A stretch of 6,030 bases of DNA. It comes from JAUXEH01 sp965602945 (GTDB lineage: Bacteria > Acidobacteriota > Aminicenantia > Aminicenantales > Aminicenantaceae). Every line of letters starts with the position of its first letter. The stretch's first letter is position 1. The notes under the pieces are model-generated. The model was not told the origin of the DNA. It was given only the letters and a program-made list of their open reading frames with translations, and ran no database searches. Location: positions 1-6,030 of the forward strand of contig CBFDBC010000205.1 in assembly GCA_965602945.1 (NCBI GenBank). The letters run 5' to 3'. Made by a program: the position numbers and the translations under genes. Of this stretch, positions 1 to 5,512 are shown one piece after another.

Positions 1-1
1 C

Positions 2-331
2 CCCCCGGATGTCATATATCCGGGCCCCAATTTCGGCTCGGCCGAGCGGGGTTCCCCTCTGTTCCGGACACACTGCTCGGAGTGCCACGGCGCCGGCGGG
101 GAGGGATCGAAAGCGCCGGCCCTGAACAGCCAGGAGCTGCTCAACGCCGCCACCAACGGCTATCTGTTCGCCACCATCTCGCTGGGGCGCAGCAGCACGG
201 AGATGCCTTCATGGGGGATCGGATTGGAGGATCGCCCGGCTTTATCCATTCAGGAGAGGCAGGATCTCGTGTCCTTCATCCGGGGCTGGCAGCGCGTGGT
301 CATCAAGGCCCCGGCCAGACCCGATAAGTAA
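2..331 (+). CDS. Class I c-type cytochrome, C-terminal fragment (5' end outside window)
   Basis: An open frame runs from the window edge to a TAA stop, giving 109 residues with no start codon, so this is the end of a larger protein. It has a CSECH haem-attachment motif (Cys25, Cys28, His29 of the fragment) preceded by a GSAERGSPLF segment, the usual helix leading into a cytochrome c haem site. Further on, Met68 in STEMPSWG is the likely sixth haem ligand, and a final helix (SIQERQDLVSFIRGW) matches the C-terminal helix of class I cytochromes c. The protein should act in the periplasm or be anchored facing it, carrying electrons. The family resembles cytochrome subunits that accompany quinol:cytochrome c reductases, but without the N-terminal part, which could hold more haems or a membrane anchor, the partner cannot be named. 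It converges on the DUF481 gene. The family call is firm; the specific complex is unknown. Confidence 0.9.
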   Translation, partial: PPDVIYPGPNFGSAERGSPLFRTHCSECHGAGGEGSKAPALNSQELLNAATNGYLFATISLGRSSTEMPSWGIGLEDRPALSIQERQDLVSFIRGWQRVVIKAPARPDK

Positions 332-374
332 CCGGCGCCTCGCTTTCTGGATCCCACCCAAATTCTTAAAACGC

Positions 375-394
375 CGGTTTTGGCCCCAAAACCG
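375..394 (-). terminator. Probable intrinsic terminator of the DUF481 gene, possibly bidirectional
   Basis: The segment CGGTTTTGG-CC-CCAAAACCG has perfect 9-base arms around a 2-base centre; a real hairpin would open one or two of the innermost pairs. Read on the minus strand it is followed by GCGTTTTAAGAATTT, a T-rich stretch suiting termination of the DUF481 transcript, whose stop codon lies about 80 bases upstream. On the plus strand no T-run follows, so termination of the cytochrome transcript here is less certain. Confidence 0.5.
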
Positions 395-396
395 TG

Positions 397-415
397 CATT
401 TAAGCCTTTTAAATG
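397..415. repeat. Short AT-rich inverted repeat
   Basis: CATTTAA-GCCTT-TTAAATG has perfect 7-base arms with a 5-base loop. It lies next to the stronger inverted repeat at 375-394, between two converging genes. It could add to termination, but the AT-rich stem is weak and it may be chance. Confidence 0.3.
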
Positions 416-472
416 GGCCGCCTAAGGGTCTAACTCGTTTGGAATCAATGGGATTTCATGGTCCGTCCCCAA

Positions 473-1513
473 TTAACGGAAGGACCAGGAGATCGTGGTG
501 TCGAAGCCGAAGTCGTTGTTTTTAATCCCATCAGACCTGAGAATCCCGTCGAACTTATCGAACAACCTCACGGTGAAATAGAAATCTTTCAGGATCTCGT
601 AGCGGAGGCGCGTATCCAGGTTGATCCGGACGCGTCCCCTCTCGACCAGGCTGGGGAAGGCAGACAGCTGGATACTGAAGTCCAGCTCGGGATGGACGAA
701 CCGGAAGGCCTCGAACCGCCCGCCCAGCAGGAGCTCGGCGCCGCTGGTGAATTCGGTTTCGCCCGTGGACTTTTCCCGAGTGTAGGTCACGCCTCCCAGC
801 CACGAAAGCAGCATGCTGTTGGTCTGGATGATATACCGGCCGGTGGCGACACCCAGCAGTTCCCGCAGGGCCAGGCTCAGCTCGTCGTTCTGCTCCAGCT
901 GCCCATATGCCAGGCCCAGCCACCGGTTCTGGAAGATCCGCTCAACCGAGAAATTCAGGTTGTTTCGGCGCGTGTCCTGGACCGCCTGCTGGTTCCGGAA
1001 ATAGGAGCTGACCATCAGCCCGGTGGACCACTTTGCCGTCCGGTAGTTGGCCTCGCCTCCCAGCGTCCACGTCCACTGGTCGGTGGCCTTTTCATAGCTG
1101 AGGCCGGCATCCAGGTATCCACGGATCCGCTTAAAGAAGGTGGCGCGCAGGCGGTCGATCCGGACGATGTCCCTGAGAGAGAGGGTGACACGGGCACTCT
1201 CGGTGGTGACGATCACCCGCCCCTTTTCCTCGGCCCTGTCGAGCATGCCCTGATACCGGCGGCCTGACACGGATTCCACATCGAACACATGGATGCTCTG
1301 GATGAAGTCGACCTTGAGCCATTCGACCTCCAGTGTCCTCATGTCATCGGTCTTGTACTCCAGCCTCCCGCGCTCCAGCTTTCTGATCTCTCCCGTGATC
1401 CGGTCCCCGTTGTGCAGGTAGATGACATCGGTTCTGAGGACGCAAAGGGCTGTCAGACCCCCAAAACTAAAGAGCAAGAGGGACGCAAAACAAAACCGCT
1501 TAAGGCTGTTCAT
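473..1513 (-). CDS. DUF481-type outer-membrane beta-barrel protein with duplicated N-terminal module
   Basis: The preferred start (ATG at 1513) gives 346 residues. It begins with an n-region (MNSLKR) and a hydrophobic stretch to about residue 24, a typical Sec signal. The Cys at its end (TALC) lacks a small residue at -1, so a lipoprotein is unlikely. Residues about 29-73 (VIYLHNGDRITGEIRKLERG to VDFIQS) and 82-122 (SGRRYQGMLDRAEEKGRVIV to IVRIDRL) look like two copies of a small beta-rich unit. From about residue 131 to the end, alternating strands (LDAGLSYEK, TLGGEANYR, LNFSVER, FTSGAELLLGG, TTISWSFR) form the DUF481 (YdiY-like) barrel. This is a known envelope family whose biochemical role is poorly defined. 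Two in-frame upstream starts exist, GTG at 1537 and ATG at 1528. ATG 1513 is chosen because it gives a compact signal peptide and has GGGA about 9 bases upstream. A separate promoter lies just upstream, so it may be transcribed apart from the regulator gene. Confidence 0.82.
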   Translation of the reverse strand: MNSLKRFCFASLLLFSFGGLTALCVLRTDVIYLHNGDRITGEIRKLERGRLEYKTDDMRTLEVEWLKVDFIQSIHVFDVESVSGRRYQGMLDRAEEKGRVIVTTESARVTLSLRDIVRIDRLRATFFKRIRGYLDAGLSYEKATDQWTWTLGGEANYRTAKWSTGLMVSSYFRNQQAVQDTRRNNLNFSVERIFQNRWLGLAYGQLEQNDELSLALRELLGVATGRYIIQTNSMLLSWLGGVTYTREKSTGETEFTSGAELLLGGRFEAFRFVHPELDFSIQLSAFPSLVERGRVRINLDTRLRYEILKDFYFTVRLFDKFDGILRSDGIKNNDFGFDTTISWSFR

Positions 1514-1567
1514 TCGTATATTTCCCATACCGAACACATATCATTTCCCAAGAATTCGGTGCCCTCT

Positions 1568-1596
1568 AAAATACCAACTGAATCCGTCTCAGTCAA
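1568..1596 (-). promoter_or_regulatory. Sigma70-like promoter for the DUF481 gene
   Basis: On the minus strand, TTGACT (1596-1591; 5 of 6 to consensus) is followed after exactly 17 bases by TATTTT (1573-1568; 4 of 6). It lies in the roughly 97-base gap between the regulator stop and the preferred DUF481 start. Transcription would start near 1561, leaving a leader of about 50 bases before ATG 1513, or about 25 before GTG 1537. Confidence 0.5.
1577..1593. repeat. Small inverted repeat inside the DUF481 promoter (possible operator)
   Basis: ACTGA-ATCCGTC-TCAGT has perfect 5-base arms 7 bases apart. It fills most of the spacer and overlaps the -35 hexamer of the promoter above. That placement would suit a repressor or a regulator touching polymerase. 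Arms this short occur by chance, so the operator reading is tentative. Confidence 0.25.
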
Positions 1597-1610
1597 GAAA
1601 GCCGCGACTA

Positions 1611-2252
1611 TTATTCGTGTTCCTGGCTTTTTTGTCCGGACGTAATTCCCGCATGTTCGGCCAGGCGTACAAGCTCTGCCAGCGAACCGGCCTCCATCTT
1701 GTGCATGACGCGTGCCCTGTGGACCTTCACGGTCTTCTCGCTGGTGCCCAGCTCGGAGGCGATCTGTTTGTTGAGCATCCCGGTGATCACCCAGCCCAGG
1801 ACCTCAAACTCCCTGGGGGTCAGGGTGTCAAGGCGGCGCTGGATGTCCTCCCGTTCGGCACGCGCGGCCCGTTCCTGGACATCTCTCTGAATGGCCGTCT
1901 CGATGGCGCCGAACAGGCGCGTCTCGTCCACGGGCTTTATCAGGAAGTCCACGGCCCCGGACTTCATGGCCTGCACGCTCATGGGGATCGTGCCGTGTCC
2001 GGTCAAAAAGACCACCGGCATGAAGAGGTCCCGGTTGATCATTTCTTTCTGCAGGTCCAGGCCGCTGAGCCCGGGCATCTGAACATCCAGGACCAGGCAG
2101 CATGGGGAGGTGGGCTTCTCCGAGTCCAGGAAAGCCTGGGCCGTGGAGAACACACCAGCATCATAGCCGGCCGACCTGATCAACCTCTGAAGGGCCTTGC
2201 GCAGGGAGGCGTCGTCGTCCACCACGAGTACGGTCGGCCTTCCCTCGGTCAT
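1611..2252 (-). CDS. FixJ-type response regulator, receiver plus LuxR-type DNA-binding domain
   Basis: This 213-residue protein has the two-domain plan and usual length of the FixJ/TtrR/TodT group. The receiver domain (about 7-122) has the acidic pocket Asp12-Asp13, the phosphoacceptor Asp56 in LVLDVQMPG, Thr84 in FLTGHG, and Lys106-Pro107 in FLIKP. A charged linker (about 123-141, QERAARAEREDIQRR) leads to a LuxR/GerE helix-turn-helix (about 143-199): LTPREFEVLGWVITGMLNKQIASELGTSEKTVKVHRARVMHK. All conserved residues are present, so it should be phosphorylated and bind DNA as a dimer. Its ATG overlaps the kinase stop by 4 bases (ATGA, 2249-2252), with a GAGGG ribosome-binding sequence about 9 bases upstream inside the kinase gene. 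This indicates translational coupling and a cognate pair. Targets cannot be read from the sequence; the adjacent envelope genes are the first candidates. It should not be called fixJ, since nothing links it to nitrogen fixation. Confidence 0.93.
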   Translation of the reverse strand: MTEGRPTVLVVDDDASLRKALQRLIRSAGYDAGVFSTAQAFLDSEKPTSPCCLVLDVQMPGLSGLDLQKEMINRDLFMPVVFLTGHGTIPMSVQAMKSGAVDFLIKPVDETRLFGAIETAIQRDVQERAARAEREDIQRRLDTLTPREFEVLGWVITGMLNKQIASELGTSEKTVKVHRARVMHKMEAGSLAELVRLAEHAGITSGQKSQEHE

Positions 2253-4831
2253 GTCTTCTCACCCTCTGAAACGGGCAGTGTGAAGCTGAACGTCATCCCG
2301 TATTCCGGGTTGTTTCGTGCCCACATCCTCCCCCCGTGGGTTTCGATGATGGTGCGGTTGACACTCAAACCCATCCCCATCCCTTCGGACTTGGTTGTGA
2401 AGAAGGGATCGAAGATCCTGTCCAGTTTGGCCTCCTCGATCCCGATCCCCGCGTCCAGCACCTCAACCCGGACGTGCCGTTCATCCTGCCGGCTGCTGTG
2501 GATGACCATCTCCCGCGACCCCTCCTCCTGGTACATCATGGCCTCGAAGCCGTTCCGGATCAGGTTCATCAGGACCTGCTGCAGCTGCACGCGGTCGCCC
2601 AGGACCGGGGGTAGATCATCCTCCAGCCGCAGCGAGATCTCCGCCCTGTGGCCAACGGGATCACGCTTCACCAGGGATACCACTTCCCGGACCACCTCGT
2701 TGATGTGAACGGGCAGGAACTCCCTTTCCTCCTTTTTCATCATGCGCCGCAGGTTCTTGATCACGGAGGAGGCCCGTTCCGTGTCTTCCGCGATGTCCTT
2801 CAGGATTTCGGCCAGCTCATCCATGTCGGGCTCCCCCGCCGTCAGGAATCGCCTGGCTGCCTGCGCGTTGCTCAGGATGGCGGCAAGGGGCTGATTGATC
2901 TCGTGCGCCAGAGCACCGGCCAGTTCACCCAGAGTCGTGACACGGGCCATATGCGCAATCTCCTCCCCCAGGGACCGGGCCCTGATGGTTGCTCTTTTCC
3001 GGATGAGGATGTTGACAAAGATCTCCCCCAGCAGGCGCATCCTTTTCACCAGCTCGTCCGGCCAGCTCCTTTCCCGGCGGAACGAGCTCAAGGAGATAAC
3101 GAATTCTACGTTACCCCCCACTTTGATGGGCATGATGACCATGGATCGAAGCCCGATGCTCTTCAGATATGCTTTGTCGTTGGAGGCTTCAGGAGGAAGC
3201 TCCTCCTGGATAAGGTTCAATACCACCTGCTCATCTTCGGCGATCCGTGAGACGATCCATGGTGTCGAGTTGGGCAGTTCGGCAGACCAGTAGGGCTCGC
3301 AGCCGGAGGCTGTGAAAGAAGCGATGGGCTGCAGCGCGGATCCTCCTTCCGTGAACTCGTACAGAGCTACCATGTCCACATCCAGGAATTCTCCGGTCTT
3401 CTGCAGCCCCCCCTCGATCTCCACGTCGACCTGCTCGATCGGGATGTTCACGAACATGGCGGACAGCTCCGAGATCAGCTGTTCGAAACGCAGCCGCTCC
3501 TCGCGTTCCTTCTCGATCTGTGTTCGTTCTGTGATATCCTGGACGGTCCCCACCATCCGGGTAGCCTGCCCGGAATCGTCGTACAGGACTTCCGCCTGTT
3601 CGTGTACGATGCGGACAGCGCCGCCGGGCAGTGTGATGCGGTGGTCGACACTGTAGGGCTCATCCGCCCGGAGGGCCCGGTTGACCGCCTCCTGCACCGA
3701 TTCCCGGTCATCGGGATGAACGGTCTTGAGGAAGGCCTCGTAGGTGGCCCCGAACTCTCGGGGCTTCAGCCCGAATATCCGGTAGATCTCATCGGACCAG
3801 TACAGGGAATTGGCCCGGATATCCCAATCCCAGTTGCCCAGGTGGGCGATGCGCTGGGCCTCGGCCAGGCTCGACTCGCTCCGGGATAGCGCCTCCTGCG
3901 CCTGTTTCCGGGCCGTGATGTCGCGGTTGCTGGCCCGGATCCCCAGGAATTCTCCCTTCTCACCGCGGACGGGCTGGCAGGCATGCTCGATCCAGCGGAC
4001 CTCTCCTGCCTTGGTCCTGATCCGGTACTGTACTTCTCCAGGACCCTGCTGCTGATGGGTTCTCAGGCAGTGCTCTTCCCAGACCTTCCGATCCTCCGGC
4101 TCCACGATCCCAGAGAACAGTCCGGGATCCCGGAGGAATTCCTCGGCCGCGTATCCCGTGATGCGGCGGCAGGAGGGGGAGACATAGCGAAACGTCCTGT
4201 CCGGATCGATCCATAATTCCCAGTCGTAGGTAAAATCCGCGACCGTCCTGTAGTTGATCTCAGCCTCCCGCAGCCGGGCCTGGACCTGTTCCCGCTCCTT
4301 GATCTCCCCGCGCAGCCGGCTGATGGCCTCGCTCAATTCTTCCGTCCGCTCCGCAACCCGTCTCTCCAGCTCATCCCGCATCCGCTGGAGCTCCTCCTCA
4401 TCCATTTTCCGCTGGGTTATGTCCTCTTTCACGGCCACGAAATGGGTGATGTTCCCCCCCTCATCCCGCACAGAGGAGATGGAGGCATGCTCCCAGTAGA
4501 GATCACCGTTTTTCTTCAGGTTGCAGAACTCCCCCCGCCACTCCTTGCCCTGTGAGAGGGTCTCCCACATGCGGCGATAGAACTCAGATGGATGCTTTCC
4601 CGATTTCAGGATATTGGGTGTTTTGCCGAGCGCTTCCTCGGCTGTGTAACCCGTCAGTTCCGTGAATTTGGGATTGACATACTGGATGGCGCCCTCGGCA
4701 TCGGTGATGACGACCGTGGCCGGGCTGTGCTCCACTGCCAGGTAGAGTTTCCGGATCTCTTCCGAGGAGGTATCCTCAAGCGCCTTTTTGGCCATTGAGC
4801 CTTGACCGGTCAGGTCTTTCTTCTCAGCCAT
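2249..4831 (-). CDS. Soluble multi-PAS/GAF sensor histidine kinase (FixL-like kinase class)
   Basis: This 860-residue protein has no signal peptide or membrane segment, so it should sense in the cytoplasm. Domains in order are: PAS1 with PAC (about 25-142, VEHSPATVVITDAEGAIQYV to VAVKEDITQRK); a charged coiled coil (about 143-192); PAS2 (about 193-310, ending RASNRDITARK); PAS3 (about 325-437, LGNWDWDIRANSLYWSDEIY to GTVQDITERTQ); GAF (about 450-612); HisKA; and HATPase. The phosphoacceptor is His643 in the H-box LAHEINQPLAAI. The ATPase shows the N-box around Asn756/Asn760 (VLMNLIRNGFEAM), G1 DAGIGI (793-798), F-box FDPFFTTK and G2 GMGMGL (817-822), so it looks catalytically intact. The HEINQPLAAILSNAQAA type of H-box is typical of kinases paired with FixJ-type regulators, which agrees with the overlapping regulator gene. 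The ligand is unknown. PAS1 looks like PAS domains related to NifL, where FAD can bind, but binding is not shown. The start is uncertain: ATG 4831 has no close Shine-Dalgarno sequence, while ATG 4795 (Met13) has AAGG four bases upstream. Confidence 0.93.
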   Translation of the reverse strand: MAEKKDLTGQGSMAKKALEDTSSEEIRKLYLAVEHSPATVVITDAEGAIQYVNPKFTELTGYTAEEALGKTPNILKSGKHPSEFYRRMWETLSQGKEWRGEFCNLKKNGDLYWEHASISSVRDEGGNITHFVAVKEDITQRKMDEEELQRMRDELERRVAERTEELSEAISRLRGEIKEREQVQARLREAEINYRTVADFTYDWELWIDPDRTFRYVSPSCRRITGYAAEEFLRDPGLFSGIVEPEDRKVWEEHCLRTHQQQGPGEVQYRIRTKAGEVRWIEHACQPVRGEKGEFLGIRASNRDITARKQAQEALSRSESSLAEAQRIAHLGNWDWDIRANSLYWSDEIYRIFGLKPREFGATYEAFLKTVHPDDRESVQEAVNRALRADEPYSVDHRITLPGGAVRIVHEQAEVLYDDSGQATRMVGTVQDITERTQIEKEREERLRFEQLISELSAMFVNIPIEQVDVEIEGGLQKTGEFLDVDMVALYEFTEGGSALQPIASFTASGCEPYWSAELPNSTPWIVSRIAEDEQVVLNLIQEELPPEASNDKAYLKSIGLRSMVIMPIKVGGNVEFVISLSSFRRERSWPDELVKRMRLLGEIFVNILIRKRATIRARSLGEEIAHMARVTTLGELAGALAHEINQPLAAILSNAQAARRFLTAGEPDMDELAEILKDIAEDTERASSVIKNLRRMMKKEEREFLPVHINEVVREVVSLVKRDPVGHRAEISLRLEDDLPPVLGDRVQLQQVLMNLIRNGFEAMMYQEEGSREMVIHSSRQDERHVRVEVLDAGIGIEEAKLDRIFDPFFTTKSEGMGMGLSVNRTIIETHGGRMWARNNPEYGMTFSFTLPVSEGEKT

Positions 4832-4896
4832 ATCGATTCGGAGTCCCTAAACGGCTGACCACACGCGATCCGGTCATGCCGCCAATAAGAGAGGAT

Positions 4897-4902
4897 ATTA
4901 TA
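4897..4902 (-). promoter_or_regulatory. Candidate -10 box for the kinase-regulator operon
   Basis: The minus strand carries a perfect TATAAT in the 83-base gap between the upstream barrel gene and the kinase, which would give a leader of about 60 bases. The best -35 at a permissible distance is poor: TTCTCG with 16-base spacing (3 of 6), or GTTCTC with 17. If this is a promoter it may need an activator. The -35 area lies within the last codons of the barrel gene. Confidence 0.35.
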
Positions 4903-4918
4903 GGGAGTCGAGCCCTAT
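4900..4918. repeat. Inverted repeat overlapping the -10 box and the upstream stop codon
   Basis: ATAGGG-AGTCGAG-CCCTAT has perfect 6-base arms with a 7-base centre. It covers half of the TATAAT box and the TAG stop of the barrel gene (4915-4917). As RNA it could be a small hairpin at the end of the barrel transcript, but no T-run follows on the minus strand, so a strong intrinsic terminator is unlikely. As DNA it is well placed to be an operator of the kinase promoter. Confidence 0.35.
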
Positions 4919-5481
4919 CGAGAACCCCAGGACAGGCCCAGTGTCAGCGCATAGTAGGCCTGGTCCTGCCTGACCCCTCCGGCGACCGCATAGTTGAACT
5001 GGAAGGCTCCGATCAGGTTGACGCTGTCCCCCAGAGGAAAGATCGCGCCGACCTCGGGGATAAAACCCAGGTACCACTTGTCACTAGAGACCGTCCCCGC
5101 CGGCGACTCGGTGGCACGGCTCATCCGGAATCCCCCCACGCGTACTCCGGCGAAGGGCGTATACGCGGAATTGTTATGCACGTAAAAATGGATCGTGGCC
5201 ATGACCGGAAGGGACTTCTGTGTGCGGGTCTCCGTGCCGTCTTCACCGGCATTGTTCTGCTTGAAATAGCTGTAGTCCACGGACACACCGAGTGACCAGA
5301 TCTCGCTCATGAAACGCCGGACCTCGGCTCCGCCGCCCAGGAAGCTGGTCTTGTCGATGAAGGACTTGGTATTGCCGCCCGGGAAGGAAACCTTGTAATA
5401 TGCCCCGGCCAGCCATTTCTGGCCGAAACTCATCCCGCTCAAAACGAGGATCAAAACCAATACGAGTGCGAGTTTTTTCAT
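4915..5481 (-). CDS. Small outer-membrane beta-barrel protein, paralogue of the upstream gene
   Basis: This 188-residue protein starts with a clear Sec signal (MKKLALVLVLILVLSGMSFG, predicted cleavage before Gln21). The mature part of about 168 residues consists of alternating strands rich in Gly and aromatics (LAGAYYKVSFPGG, LGVSVDYSYF, MATIHFYVHNN, TPFAGVRVGGF, WYLGFIPEVGAIFPL, LIGAFQFNYAV, AYYALTLGLSWGSR). That pattern fits an eight-stranded OmpA/OmpX-like or OMP_b-brl barrel in the outer membrane. The start is well supported by AGGAGG six bases before the ATG. It lies 31 bases downstream of a paralogous barrel gene and upstream of the kinase, with enough space before the kinase for a separate promoter. 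No catalytic motif is visible. A structural, adhesin-like or small-solute role cannot be told apart from sequence. The barrel assignment is by strand pattern, not by a named family motif. Confidence 0.85.
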   Translation of the reverse strand: MKKLALVLVLILVLSGMSFGQKWLAGAYYKVSFPGGNTKSFIDKTSFLGGGAEVRRFMSEIWSLGVSVDYSYFKQNNAGEDGTETRTQKSLPVMATIHFYVHNNSAYTPFAGVRVGGFRMSRATESPAGTVSSDKWYLGFIPEVGAIFPLGDSVNLIGAFQFNYAVAGGVRQDQAYYALTLGLSWGSR

Positions 5482-5486
5482 TAACG

Positions 5487-5493
5487 ACCTCCT
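5487..5493 (-). promoter_or_regulatory. Strong ribosome-binding site of the 4915-5481 barrel gene
   Basis: AGGAGGT on the minus strand is a near-perfect Shine-Dalgarno sequence. It ends five bases before the ATG at 5481, fixes that start, and suggests high expression. It sits in the 31-base gap after the upstream barrel gene; no promoter or terminator is evident there, which supports co-transcription of the two barrels. Confidence 0.7.
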
Positions 5494-5512
5494 GCACTAT
5501 TGTACCCGGATG

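Larger units (their letters stand above)
332..472. other. Convergent intergenic region without a gene
   Basis: This gap separates the stop of the cytochrome gene (+) from the stop of the DUF481 gene (-). It is more AT-rich than its flanks and contains two inverted repeats, listed separately. I see no convincing small gene or RNA in it. Confidence 0.6.

Noticed and set aside
4..24. Inverted repeat CCCGGAT-n7-ATCCGGG at the left edge
   Set aside because: It lies within the cytochrome c coding frame (PDVIYPG), far from any start or stop, so it is most likely a product of codon choice.
82..327. Plus-strand frame starting MPRRRR over the cytochrome fragment
   Set aside because: It is a frame-shifted shadow of the cytochrome c frame, which carries the CxxCH motif and continues to the window edge.
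458..1267. Plus-strand open frame of 269 codons antisense to the DUF481 gene
   Set aside because: The minus-strand frame has a signal peptide and barrel pattern. The plus-strand product is Gln/Pro/Gly-rich with no recognisable fold and no ribosome-binding site.
1422..2708. Plus-strand open frame of 428 codons across the regulator and the kinase 3' end
   Set aside because: It lies antisense to two genes with intact, well-recognised catalytic motifs. Its translation shows no domain and is rich in Arg, Ser and His, as expected of a shadow frame in GC-rich coding DNA.
3900..4260. PAS2 as a FixL-type haem PAS domain
   Set aside because: The EPEDRK segment resembles FixL, but the haem-ligand His expected just after it is not at the matching place (VWEEH follows), so haem binding is not supported.
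4390..4760. PAS1 as a blue-light LOV domain
   Set aside because: The LOV photoactive Cys motif (NCRFLQ type) is absent; the matching position reads TPNILKSG.
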